This document shows, one piece after another, positions 17,321-26,423 of a stretch of 64,000 bases of DNA (within the stretch, counting starts at the first letter, position 1; every line of letters begins with the position of its first letter). Location of the stretch: NCBI GenBank assembly GCA_033852095.1, contig JAWSVD010000134.1, positions 1-64,000 of the forward strand. Direction: 5' to 3'. The notes below the pieces were generated by a model, which was given only the letters and a program-made list of their open reading frames with translations, made no database searches and was not told the DNA's origin. The position numbers and the translations under genes were made by a program. This stretch comes from CALCKW01 sp033852095 (GTDB lineage Bacteria > Pseudomonadota > Gammaproteobacteria > CALCKW01).

Positions 17321-18238
17321 TCAAGCAAAGACCAAGTCGTCGCCACTTTGCAAGAAAGGGGATTCTGCGGCTTCCAAATCAAAGCTCTTCCACTCCCAGC
17401 AATCCGTGCGTTGGAGCACTTCACGCGCCAACAAATTGTTCAGGTGGTGGCCAGATTTGTGCGCTTCCACGCAGGCCAACATGCAGTGGCCCATCATGTA
17501 GAGATCACCGATAGCGTCCAGCGCCTTGTGACGCACAAACTCATCAGAATAACGAAGCCCTTCTTCGTTCATCACCCGGTCATCGTCCAGCGCAATGGCA
17601 TTTTCCATGCTGGCGCCAAGCGCCAAACCGCGTTCACGCAGCAGTTCGAAATCGCGCATGAAGCCAAAAGTACGAGCCCGGCTGATCTCTTTAACAAAAG
17701 AAGCGTTGGCGAAATCAAAGGACAGTGATTGACGCGTATTGCGCACCGCGGGGTGATCAAAATCAATGGAAAAATTGAGCTTGAAGCCCATGTACGGCAT
17801 TACGCGCGCCCATTTATCGCCCATCTTCACTTCAACAGGCTTGGTGATACGGATAAAGCGTTTCGCAACGCCTTGATCAACAACACCCGCCGATTGCAGC
17901 AGAAAGATAAAAGGTGCAGCACTGCCGTCCATCACCGGCACTTCCGCGTGATCGACTTCAACGATGCAATTGTCCACGCCCAATCCGGCAAATGCACTCA
18001 TCAAGTGTTCGACAGTAGAAATCCGATGCTCGCCCTTCCCCAGTGAAGTGGCGAGCTCGGTTTCCAGCACATTTTCAGGCGTTGCGGGTATCTCAACACA
18101 CGGAGAGAGATCTACGCGTCGAAATACTATGCCCGTATTGGGGGGCGCAGGATGCAACGACAGCAAAACCTTGCTGCCAGAGTGCAAACCCAATCCGGTC
18201 GCTTGAATGCTGGTCTTTATACTTCGTTGTTGTATCAC
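17321..18238 (-). CDS. lpxC: UDP-3-O-acyl-N-acetylglucosamine deacetylase LpxC
   Basis: A 305-residue zinc deacetylase for the committed step of lipid A synthesis. Zinc-ligand regions are visible: STVEHLMSAFAGLGVDN (His in EHL) and EFVRHKALDAIGDL (His and Asp), as well as the catalytic His of GHHLNN. The start is a GTG at 18238, giving the normal N-terminus MIQQRSIKTSI. It is the last gene of the dcw direction, 211 bases after ftsZ; a stem CAAAGCTC/GAGCTTTG (18345-18370) lies in the gap. The 260 bases downstream, up to dciA, hold no recognised feature. Confidence 0.95.
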   Translation of the reverse strand: MIQQRSIKTSIQATGLGLHSGSKVLLSLHPAPPNTGIVFRRVDLSPCVEIPATPENVLETELATSLGKGEHRISTVEHLMSAFAGLGVDNCIVEVDHAEVPVMDGSAAPFIFLLQSAGVVDQGVAKRFIRITKPVEVKMGDKWARVMPYMGFKLNFSIDFDHPAVRNTRQSLSFDFANASFVKEISRARTFGFMRDFELLRERGLALGASMENAIALDDDRVMNEEGLRYSDEFVRHKALDAIGDLYMMGHCMLACVEAHKSGHHLNNLLAREVLQRTDCWEWKSFDLEAAESPFLQSGDDLVFA

Positions 18239-18449
18239 TAGAAACGTTCCATCAGCATGGAGAAACGGCTGAGAGCAACTGGGTAAGCACTCTGCAGTGT
18301 TTCATGGCCAAAATAAGGGGCTAGCATCGCTCCTTAGAGCGGCTCAAAGCTCAGTAGTTCCCGAGCTTTGACGATTTGCTGCAATGCAGCACGCCATTGT
18401 AACCTTGCAACAGCACTCGCGCCAAGCTTGAACGGTTCTAAATCAACGA

Positions 18450-19679
18450 TCAGTCCGCTTGACGACGCAGGAATGCAGGAATATCGAGCACATCGTATTC
18501 GTTATCCGCACCTTGAGTGTAGTCGCTTTTTTGCGAATCGTGACGCTGTACCGCAACCGCTGGCCGCTGCACTGGCGCTGGCGCCATTGCCGGACGAGCA
18601 GACGCTGCCGGAGCACCCGCACCTGCAGGCGAACGACGAATCACCGTGGGCTTATCGAGCTGGCTGTAGTTGATACGGCCATCGCGGCCAGGACGAACCG
18701 GCTTGTTCAGTTGGTTGCGATTGGTCGCACCCAGGCCCGTGGCGACGACAGTCACGCGCAGCTCACCTTCCAGTTCAGGATCAATCACCGTGCCAACCAC
18801 AACAGTGGCGTCTTCAGAGGCGAACTGCTTCACCACATTGCCGACTTCTTCGAATTCGCCAATGTTCATGTCCATGCCACCGGTGACATTGATCAAGATG
18901 CCCTTGGCACCCGCGAGATCGATGTCTTCCAACAGCGGGCTAGAGACAGCCTGTTCCGCAGCTTCTGTCGCACGGTCTTCGCCTTGAGCTATACCGGTGC
19001 CCATCATGGCAACACCCATCTCAGACATAACCGTCTTCACGTCCGCGAAATCGACGTTGATCAAGCCAGGGCGAGTGATCAGCTCAGAGATACCCTGCAC
19101 CGCACCGCACAAAACGTCATTGGCGGAGTTGAAAGCATCCAGCAATGAGATGTTCTTGCCCAGCACGGAGAGCAGCTTCTCGTTGGGGATGATGATCAGG
19201 GAGTCCACGTGCTGGCGCAGCTCTTCTATGCCGCGTGCAGCAACCTGCATACGCTTTGAGCCTTCAAAGGGAAAAGGCTTGGTGACCACAGCAACCGTGA
19301 GGATGCCGGCTTCGCGTGCCAACTGTGCAACCACAGGAATAGAACCCGTTCCCGTACCACCGCCCATACCAGCGGTGAGGAACAACATGTCTGTGTTGTC
19401 GAACAGCTCAGCAATGCGCTCGCGATCTTCCAACGCCGCCTGACGACCTATGTCAGGATTGGCACCAGCACCTAGGCCCTTGGTGATGTTGGCACCAATA
19501 TGCAAGCTGTGAGTTGCAGTCATGCTCTGCAATGCCTGCGCGTCGGTGTTGGCACAGATAAATTCTACGCCTTCAATTCCGCTGCGAACCATGTGCTCAA
19601 CAGCGTTGCCGCCGCCTCCGCCCAGACCCATGACTTTGATGCGTGCGTTCGCACTGTAGTTTTCCATTAAATCAAACAT
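18450..19679 (-). CDS. ftsZ: Cell division GTPase FtsZ
   Basis: A 409-residue tubulin homologue forming the Z ring. Tubulin signature GMGGGTGTGS and GLGGGGGNAVEH are present, and the C-terminal conserved peptide DIPAFLRRQAD, which binds FtsA and ZipA, is intact after a Pro/Ala-rich linker (about 325-390). An AGGAGAG ribosome-binding site lies just before the start. It has its own likely promoter in the gap after ftsA. Confidence 0.96.
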   Translation of the reverse strand: MFDLMENYSANARIKVMGLGGGGGNAVEHMVRSGIEGVEFICANTDAQALQSMTATHSLHIGANITKGLGAGANPDIGRQAALEDRERIAELFDNTDMLFLTAGMGGGTGTGSIPVVAQLAREAGILTVAVVTKPFPFEGSKRMQVAARGIEELRQHVDSLIIIPNEKLLSVLGKNISLLDAFNSANDVLCGAVQGISELITRPGLINVDFADVKTVMSEMGVAMMGTGIAQGEDRATEAAEQAVSSPLLEDIDLAGAKGILINVTGGMDMNIGEFEEVGNVVKQFASEDATVVVGTVIDPELEGELRVTVVATGLGATNRNQLNKPVRPGRDGRINYSQLDKPTVIRRSPAGAGAPAASARPAMAPAPVQRPAVAVQRHDSQKSDYTQGADNEYDVLDIPAFLRRQAD

Positions 19680-19703
19680 TTTTCTCTCTCCTGGCTTTTA
19701 ACC

Positions 19704-19732
19704 ATTTTATTCGAATCTTGACGCTTGCCCAA
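19704..19732 (-). promoter_or_regulatory. Candidate ftsZ promoter in the ftsA-ftsZ gap
   Basis: On the minus strand TTGGGC (19732-19727) is followed after 17 bases by TAAAAT (19709-19704), a 5/6 match to the -10 consensus. The transcript would start about 18 bases before ftsZ. An AT-rich tract lies just upstream, next to the ftsA stop. Extra promoters for ftsZ within dcw clusters are well known. Confidence 0.5.
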
Positions 19733-19760
19733 GCCCCAAGTCTTAGTAATTTTAAATAAT

Positions 19761-21002
19761 TTAAAAATTACCCTTAAACCAATCCATCATTTTCTGCAAT
19801 ATGCTTTCCTCATCACGACCATCCAAGGGCTGTGAAATAAACCCAGGCCTGGTGCGAGAGTCCGCGCCGTACTTCAACAAACCAACCCCGGTCGCGTGTA
19901 TGGGGTTTCGAACGATATCAACCAATCCAACAACACCCTGAGGCACTCCAAGCCGGACTTGCGCTTGAAATATATCTTCCGCCATTTCCACCACACCTTC
20001 CATGGTCGAACTGCCGCCTGTCAAAACAATGCCCGCGGCACACAGCTCCTCAAAACCACTGCGACGCAGCTCCGATTGCACCAGCGACAAAAGCTCCTCG
20101 TAACGAGGTTCCACCACTTCTGCCAGTGTCTGTCTCGACAACTGCCGTGTCTCGCTGTCACCCACGCCTGGTACTTCCAGCACTTCATCGCTGTTCGTCA
20201 GCGTGCTCAGCGCGCAGGCGTAGCGGCATTTGATTTCTTCGGCGTATTGCGTCGGCGTGCGCAGTGCTACCGCGATGTCATTAGTGACCTGGTCTCCCGC
20301 TATCGGGATATTCGCCGTGAAGCGAATGGCGCCCTCGGTAAATACCGCGATATCGGTGGTGCCACCGCCGATATCCACAAGGCACACACCGAGCTCTTTT
20401 TCATCTTCGGTCAGCACCGAATAACTCGACGCCAACTGCTCGAGTATCAAGTCGTCCACTTCAAGCCCGCAGCGCTGTACAGCCTTTACAATGTTCTGCG
20501 CAGCACTCATGGCACCTGTCACCAAGTGCACCCGCGCTTCAAGGCGCACACCCGACATGCCCACCGGCTCTCGGATTCCGTCTTGATCGTCGATCAAGTA
20601 TTCCTGCGGAATTACGTGAATGATGCGCTGGTCCGCAGGTATGGCCACAGCCTTGGCCGCGTCGATCACCCGGTCGACATCCGCCGCCCTTACCTCTCGG
20701 TCCTTGATCGCAACGATGCCATTGGAATTCATGCCGCGGATATGACTGCCCGCTATGCCGGCGTAGACAGAGTGAACCTGGCAACCTGCCATCAGCTCAG
20801 CCTCTTCCACAGCCCGTTTGATCGAATGCACCGTTGATTCGATGTTGATCACCACGCCCTTTTTCAGGCCACGGGAGGGATGGGAACCTATGCCCACAAT
20901 TTCCATCTCCCCGTTGGGACCTATCTCGCCGACAATCGCAACGATTTTTGAGGTGCCAATGTCGAGACCAACTATCATTTGTTTTTCGTTTTTCTTAGAC
21001 AT
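19761..21002 (-). CDS. ftsA: Cell division actin-like protein FtsA
   Basis: A 413-residue actin-fold protein that tethers FtsZ to the membrane. Phosphate motifs VGLDIGTSKIVAIVGE and DIGGGTTDIAVF, adenosine motif VLTGGSSTMEGV, and the amphipathic C-terminal membrane helix (ILQKMMDWFKGNF) are visible. Its start ATG shares a base with the ftsQ stop (TAATG). Confidence 0.95.
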   Translation of the reverse strand: MSKKNEKQMIVGLDIGTSKIVAIVGEIGPNGEMEIVGIGSHPSRGLKKGVVINIESTVHSIKRAVEEAELMAGCQVHSVYAGIAGSHIRGMNSNGIVAIKDREVRAADVDRVIDAAKAVAIPADQRIIHVIPQEYLIDDQDGIREPVGMSGVRLEARVHLVTGAMSAAQNIVKAVQRCGLEVDDLILEQLASSYSVLTEDEKELGVCLVDIGGGTTDIAVFTEGAIRFTANIPIAGDQVTNDIAVALRTPTQYAEEIKCRYACALSTLTNSDEVLEVPGVGDSETRQLSRQTLAEVVEPRYEELLSLVQSELRRSGFEELCAAGIVLTGGSSTMEGVVEMAEDIFQAQVRLGVPQGVVGLVDIVRNPIHATGVGLLKYGADSRTRPGFISQPLDGRDEESILQKMMDWFKGNF

Positions 21003-21802
21003 TATTCGTCTCCACGATCTAGCGCTACGCGGTTCTCACCATATTTGACAGAAAACCCATTGGGATACCGCATATCTACTCCCACTATGCGCGTGATATC
21101 TGGCTCAATCACACGCTTGTAAATTTGACCAAAAAGCTGCAAACGATCTTGTTCTCGTTCACGGCCTAAATTAACCCAGACGCCGCTCTGCAGTACGATG
21201 CGAACCGAACGACGCTCGTCCTCGCCGATCTCTACGATGGGATCCCCCAAAGTCGCTAACTGCCGACTAACAAAGCGAAATAACTCGTACAACGCTGCGT
21301 GTCGCCCTTCCACTCCGCTCAACCGAGGAAGCTGGGAAAAGTAGCGCTGCCACTCTTCACCCGCCTGCCCCCCGCGTCGATATTGCGGCGGCATAAACAC
21401 ACTAAAATCACTGCTAATCAGCTCGTCGTCATTCCAGCGCGCTCGAGCTTCATGCTCTTCTACCTGCACCATCAACGCATCGGGCCACAGACGCCGCACG
21501 GATGCACTGCTCACCCAAGGCACGGCCTCCACTGATTCTCTCAGCGAGTGCAAATCCATGCCGTAAAACCCGGACTCAGCGTGCGAGCCCACAATAGCCT
21601 GAAGCGTCTCTCGATCCGCATAACGCAGATCCCCCACAACCTGCACTTCCGCAACGGGGAAGCGCTCTGGGTTCATCGCAATGCGTACAACCCAATAACT
21701 CAACACACCAAAAGCCAAAACCAACAACACCAGCAGCACTTTCAGCTTTGAAACACCAAGCTCTTCTTCGTCCAGCTCCGCCTCAGCGGCAACAGCATTC
21801 AA
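21002..21802 (-). CDS. ftsQ: Cell division protein FtsQ
   Basis: A 266-residue bitopic membrane protein: acidic cytoplasmic N-terminus, one membrane segment (about 24-44), a POTRA domain (FPVAEVQVVGDLRYADRETL onward) and the FtsQ beta domain with VQVEEHEARARWNDDELIS. It links the divisome with FtsL and FtsB. Overlaps ddl by four bases. Confidence 0.92.
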   Translation of the reverse strand: MNAVAAEAELDEEELGVSKLKVLLVLLVLAFGVLSYWVVRIAMNPERFPVAEVQVVGDLRYADRETLQAIVGSHAESGFYGMDLHSLRESVEAVPWVSSASVRRLWPDALMVQVEEHEARARWNDDELISSDFSVFMPPQYRRGGQAGEEWQRYFSQLPRLSGVEGRHAALYELFRFVSRQLATLGDPIVEIGEDERRSVRIVLQSGVWVNLGREREQDRLQLFGQIYKRVIEPDITRIVGVDMRYPNGFSVKYGENRVALDRGDE

Positions 21803-22734
21803 CGAGTCACTTCCACACTGGTGGCCAATATACTCAACACCAAATCTGAGAAGCTAAGCCCCACGGCTGCGGCCGCTTGAGGCACCAAACTCGTGGCTGT
21901 CATGCCCGGGGCTGTGTTTATCTCTATAAGCCACGCCTCTCCGAGGGCGTCAACAATGAAATCCACACGCCCCCAGCCGCGACCGCCGACCGCAGCAAAC
22001 GCCGCCAGTGCGAGCGACTGAATATTTCGCTCCAGCTCGGGATCCAAGCCCGCTGGGCATTGATATTCCGTGCCGCTGTCACCGTACTTCGCTTCGTAAT
22101 CGTAAAACTCGCGCGCGGGGGTCATTTTCACCAGAGGCAAAGCCTCACCCTGAAGAATGCCCGCCGTGACTTCCACGCCGTTGACAAACTGCTCAGCCAT
22201 CACTGTGCCGTAGCGCGCCGCGTCCTCGTAAGCGGGCTCAAGCGCTTGGCTCCCCTCAACTTTTGAAATGCCAACACTGGAGCCTTCCAAGACCGGCTTG
22301 ATGATCAAGGGGAAGCCCATGGCCTCCGCAGCCAACTCACAATCGGTCGCACTCATCACCCGACGCCAATTGGGCGTGGGTATGGACATCGCTTTGCACA
22401 GCTGCTTAGTGCGCAACTTGTCCATCGCAAGCGCTGAAGCCAGCACACCAGAGCCCGTGTAGGGGATACCCGCGTATTCCAGCGCCCCTTGCAAGGTGCC
22501 GTCTTCGCCACCGCGGCCGTGCAATATCAAGAAGGCACGATCATAAGCACCGGCCTTAAGCTGCTCCACCAGCTGGCTGCCCGCGTCTATGCCGTGTGCA
22601 TCCACGCCACCGTCCAGCAGTCCCTGCAACACACAGGCACCACTGCTCAGCGAAACTTCACGCTCAGCGCTTTGTCCGCCCATCACCACGGCGACCTTGC
22701 CAAAATCTGCAGGCTGTACCTCAACCGGTTTCAC
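21799..22734 (-). CDS. ddl: D-alanine--D-alanine ligase
   Basis: A 311-residue ATP-grasp ligase making D-Ala-D-Ala for the peptidoglycan stem. Motifs: GGQSAEREVSL at the N-terminus, LHGRGGEDGTLQG, PLIIKPVLEGSSVG, and the metal site EINTAPGMT. The start is a GTG at 22734, 14 bases inside the 3' end of murC, giving the N-terminus MKPVEVQPADFGKVAVVMGG. Position between murC and ftsQ is the usual one for DdlB. Confidence 0.94.
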   Translation of the reverse strand: MKPVEVQPADFGKVAVVMGGQSAEREVSLSSGACVLQGLLDGGVDAHGIDAGSQLVEQLKAGAYDRAFLILHGRGGEDGTLQGALEYAGIPYTGSGVLASALAMDKLRTKQLCKAMSIPTPNWRRVMSATDCELAAEAMGFPLIIKPVLEGSSVGISKVEGSQALEPAYEDAARYGTVMAEQFVNGVEVTAGILQGEALPLVKMTPAREFYDYEAKYGDSGTEYQCPAGLDPELERNIQSLALAAFAAVGGRGWGRVDFIVDALGEAWLIEINTAPGMTATSLVPQAAAAVGLSFSDLVLSILATSVEVTR

Positions 22735-24169
22735 TGAGACCCCCTCTCGTCAGCAACTCCGGCAGACTCGCCGCGAGTGCACCCACGTTGCCAGCGCCCA
22801 TGGTCAGCAACACGTCGCCATGCTGTAAACCGGCACGAACAGCTGCCGGCATCTGCTGGATATCCGAGACAAACTTCACCTTGGCGCGCCCGTGCAATCG
22901 AACCGCAGCCGCCAGCGACTCACCGTCTGCACCTTGCACCGGCTGCTCACCCGCTGCGTAGACTTCACTGATGTACAGCTCGTCCACCAAGCTCAGCTGA
23001 TAGGCAAAATCATCAAACAAGTCGCGTGTTCGGCTGTAGCGGTGCGGCTGGAAAATACTGACCAAACGGCGATCCGGCCAAGCACCGCGAATGGCGGAGA
23101 TAGTCGCAGCCAACTCGGTGGGATGGTGTGCATAGTCATCGACCAGTTCAACCGTTCCCGCGCCGAAGTTCACTTCACCGTAGCGCGTGACGCGACGACC
23201 AACACCGGCAAAATCGCCCAGTGACTTGGCGGTGGCGTGCAAGCTCACACCCAATTCCCTGGCCACGACGATGGCCGACAAGGCGTTCAGCACATTGTGG
23301 TGGCCCGGCATGTTCAAGCGCACGTCCTCCATCAAAACGCCGTCTTCAAACATCACGTCAAAGCACATCTGTAAACCGTCAGCGCGCACATTAAACGCGC
23401 GGATATCAGCATCCTCACTGATGCCGTACGTAATGAACTTCCGTTGCAGCTTGGGCAACATCGCGCGAATGTTCTCATCATCCACACACAGCACCGCTAA
23501 GCCGTAAAAGGGCAAGTGATGCAAAAACTCCAAAAAAGTGTCTTTGTACTTGCCAAAGTCACCGTCGTAATTTTCCAAATGATCAGCGTCGATATTCGTG
23601 ACAACACTGATCACCGGGCTCAAGTGCAAAAAGGAAGCGTCGCTCTCGTCGGCTTCCGCGACAAGCCAATCCGATTGCCCTAATTTCGCATGGGTGCCGG
23701 CGCTGTTGAGCTGCCCACCGATGACATAGGTCGGGTCGAGCTGCCCTTCGCTCAATGCACTCGCCACCAGACTGGTGGTGGTTGTCTTGCCGTGCGTACC
23801 CGCCACCGCTATACCGAGGCGAAAACGCATCAGCTCTGCCAGCATCTCTGCGCGGGGCACAACCGGAATACGCTGAAAGTGCGCCTCTAGCAGCTCGGGG
23901 TTATCCTTTTGAATGGCCGAGGACACCACCACCACATCAGCGCCGTGCACATTCTCCGCGCTGTGCTGAAAAGAAATCTCAGCCCCCTGCCCCACAAGTC
24001 TCGCTGTCAACTTGTTAGCACTCCGATCAGAACCAGAGACCCGGTAGTTCATGGTCAACAACACTTCTGCGATGCCACCCATGCCCACGCCGCCGATCCC
24101 TACAAAATGCACCCGCGCAATGCGATCACGCGCCCAAGATGCAGTGTTGGATACAGGTCCGGTTCTCAT
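22721..24169 (-). CDS. murC: UDP-N-acetylmuramate--L-alanine ligase MurC
   Basis: A 482-residue Mur ligase adding L-Ala to UDP-MurNAc. The ATP-binding loop AGTHGKTTTTS and the N-terminal UDP-binding GIGGVGMGGIAEVL are visible, as is the central VVTNIDADHLENY. Four-base overlap with murG and 14-base overlap with ddl. No murB lies in this cluster. Confidence 0.95.
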   Translation of the reverse strand: MRTGPVSNTASWARDRIARVHFVGIGGVGMGGIAEVLLTMNYRVSGSDRSANKLTARLVGQGAEISFQHSAENVHGADVVVVSSAIQKDNPELLEAHFQRIPVVPRAEMLAELMRFRLGIAVAGTHGKTTTTSLVASALSEGQLDPTYVIGGQLNSAGTHAKLGQSDWLVAEADESDASFLHLSPVISVVTNIDADHLENYDGDFGKYKDTFLEFLHHLPFYGLAVLCVDDENIRAMLPKLQRKFITYGISEDADIRAFNVRADGLQMCFDVMFEDGVLMEDVRLNMPGHHNVLNALSAIVVARELGVSLHATAKSLGDFAGVGRRVTRYGEVNFGAGTVELVDDYAHHPTELAATISAIRGAWPDRRLVSIFQPHRYSRTRDLFDDFAYQLSLVDELYISEVYAAGEQPVQGADGESLAAAVRLHGRAKVKFVSDIQQMPAAVRAGLQHGDVLLTMGAGNVGALAASLPELLTRGGLSETG

Positions 24170-25239
24170 TGAGCATTCTCCATAACTATTTTTGCGACAT
24201 CTCGCGTCGCGTTGGGCATCGCCAATCGGCGCGCGGCACTTGCCATCGTGATCAAGCGTTCGCGGTCATCGCGCAGATCAGAAAAAAGCTTTGACAGCAA
24301 TTCGGCATCAAATCGGGGTTGAGGCACTAACACCGCAGCACCCTCTCGCACCAACACAGCACTGTTGGCCGTTTGATGGTCATCGATCGCGTAGGGATAG
24401 GGCACCAATATCGACGCGCAACCGCTGGCGGACAATTCAGATACAGACATCGCACCGGCGCGACTGACCACTAAATCGGCCCATTGATAGGCATCGACCA
24501 TGTCATCGATGAAGGCCACGACTTTCGCCTCCACACCCAGCGACTCATAAGACGCCTGTGTAGCGGCAACCGCAGTGCTTCCGGTTTGATGCCACAGCTG
24601 TATATTACCAAGTTCTCGTGCCGCTGCGGGCACGACTTGATTAAAAACTTCTGCACCTTGGCTGCCACCAATAACCAGCACTCGCAATTTAGTATCGTCG
24701 CGCAGCAGTCGCTGCTCCGGCGGGGCGATAGCGGCCAGTGCCGCATGCGTAGGGTTACCGATGCATATCACGCTTTTCTTGTCTTTAAACGCGGACGGCA
24801 TAGCCGCCAATACCGTATCTGCGATACAGGCCAGCAATTTATTGGTGGTGCCGGCAACCGCATTTTGCTCGTGAATAACAAGTTTTTTCCCCAGCGCCTT
24901 GGCCATCAGACCACCGGGTCCGGCGACAAAGCCCCCCATGCCCAACACAACATCAGGCTTTCTTCGCACAATCACTTGCGCCGCTTGCCAACAGGCCCGC
25001 AGCAATTTGAAGGGAGCGACGGCCCAAGACTGCCAGCCACGACCGCGCAGGCCGGAGACTGCAAGCCACTCAATCTCGATATCATTAGCCGGCACAAGGC
25101 GCGACTCAATGCCCTTTTGCGTGCCCAACCAAAACACTTCATAGCCGTGCTGCTGCAGCTCGCGCGCGACGTTAAGAGCCGGCACAACATGCCCGCCCGT
25201 ACCGCCCGCGGCTATCATCACAGTTCCTTGGCCGCTCAT
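24166..25239 (-). CDS. murG: MurG, lipid II-forming GlcNAc transferase
   Basis: A 357-residue GT28 glycosyltransferase that converts lipid I to lipid II on the inner membrane face. GGTGGHVVPAL at the N-terminus and the donor-site segment VVSRAGAMSVSELSASG are visible. The ATG at 25239 is chosen because it overlaps the ftsW stop as ATGA; the longer frame from 25314 would run inside ftsW. Confidence 0.94.
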   Translation of the reverse strand: MSGQGTVMIAAGGTGGHVVPALNVARELQQHGYEVFWLGTQKGIESRLVPANDIEIEWLAVSGLRGRGWQSWAVAPFKLLRACWQAAQVIVRRKPDVVLGMGGFVAGPGGLMAKALGKKLVIHEQNAVAGTTNKLLACIADTVLAAMPSAFKDKKSVICIGNPTHAALAAIAPPEQRLLRDDTKLRVLVIGGSQGAEVFNQVVPAAARELGNIQLWHQTGSTAVAATQASYESLGVEAKVVAFIDDMVDAYQWADLVVSRAGAMSVSELSASGCASILVPYPYAIDDHQTANSAVLVREGAAVLVPQPRFDAELLSKLFSDLRDDRERLITMASAARRLAMPNATRDVAKIVMENAQ

Positions 25240-26423
25240 CTGTCGTCCTCCGGATCTGGCAGGGTCAATCGGCTTTCTAAACTGACGCGCATCACCACAC
25301 CCAAGGACAAACAAACCGCTAACATGCTACTGCCGCCGTAGCTGATCATGGGCAGCGTCAGGCCTTTTGTGGGCAGCAAACCCAGATTGACCGACATACT
25401 GATGAATGACTGTAAGGCCAACCAAATAGCGATGCCGTAGGCGACGAAAGCGCCAAAACCGTTCTCCGCGCGCTGCGCAATTTGCGCGACATGCACCACG
25501 CGAAAAATCAACGCCAAATAAACACAGATCAACACAGCGACGCCAATCAGCCCCATCTCCTCTGCGAAGACCGCAAACACAAAATCCGTGTGCGCCTCGG
25601 GCAGGTAGAACAGTTTCTGCACACTGTTGCCAAAACCCACGCCAGTGATCGAGCCACTGCCCACCGCAATCAATGCCTGCACCAACTGGAATCCACCGTC
25701 GTAGGCATTTGACCAAGGATCGAAAAAATCCAATACACGGTTGGTGCGGTATTCAGATGTCCAGACAAAAAATGCGGCGAGCACCACGAGCAAAGCCACG
25801 CAGACAAAAAACTGTCCCACCCGTACTCCACCGAGGAAAATCATCCCGACAGCGATGGCCATGATCATCACGGTCGAACCGTAGTCAGGCTCTAAGAGAC
25901 AAAAAGCCCCCATTAAACCAATCAGCACTACCGGTTTAATAAAAGCGTCAAAACTGGATTTCAATCGCTCGCCGTGTCGCATCAAATACCCTGCGACGTA
26001 CAAAGTAGCACTGAGTTTAGCCAACTCCGACACCTGAATGTTCATCACCCCCAGGCGAATCCAGCGGCGCGCACCGTTGACCTCTACGCCGATACCCGGC
26101 ACCAAAACCAATGCAAGCGCCACTATCGTTCCGGCAAATACAAACATACTCGATCGCTGCATCAATTTGGTGGACACGCGCGCGAGTATAAAACCCGCAC
26201 CACACACACCTAATACAACCGCAAACAGTTGCCTTTTGAGAAAGAAGAACGGATCCGAGTGCCGCACCGCCGCCACCGATATAGAGGAGCTTTCGACCAT
26301 AGCCAAGCCGATGACCAACAAAATCATGATCAAGGTCAACAGCGTCCAATCAATGCCGCGGTTCAGCGAGTAGCTGTCCAGCCGCCGGTCATCTGGGCCG
26401 ATAAAAGACGTCGCCACACTCAT
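25236..26423 (-). CDS. ftsW: FtsW, septal SEDS peptidoglycan polymerase
   Basis: A 395-residue protein with about ten hydrophobic segments and SEDS-family hallmarks (NGARRWIRLG, EPDYGSTVM, FAVFAEEMGLIG with the loop Glu, and LPMISYGGSSML near the C-terminus). It polymerises septal glycan with FtsI. The ATP-free SEDS catalytic Asp region lies around the sixth to seventh segment. Overlaps murD and murG by four bases each. Confidence 0.94.
   Translation of the reverse strand: MSVATSFIGPDDRRLDSYSLNRGIDWTLLTLIMILLVIGLAMVESSSISVAAVRHSDPFFFLKRQLFAVVLGVCGAGFILARVSTKLMQRSSMFVFAGTIVALALVLVPGIGVEVNGARRWIRLGVMNIQVSELAKLSATLYVAGYLMRHGERLKSSFDAFIKPVVLIGLMGAFCLLEPDYGSTVMIMAIAVGMIFLGGVRVGQFFVCVALLVVLAAFFVWTSEYRTNRVLDFFDPWSNAYDGGFQLVQALIAVGSGSITGVGFGNSVQKLFYLPEAHTDFVFAVFAEEMGLIGVAVLICVYLALIFRVVHVAQIAQRAENGFGAFVAYGIAIWLALQSFISMSVNLGLLPTKGLTLPMISYGGSSMLAVCLSLGVVMRVSLESRLTLPDPEDDR

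Noticed and set aside
17077..17514. Plus-strand frame between dciA and lpxC
   Set aside because: Half of it is antisense to lpxC; Arg/Pro-rich, no ribosome-binding site or family pattern.
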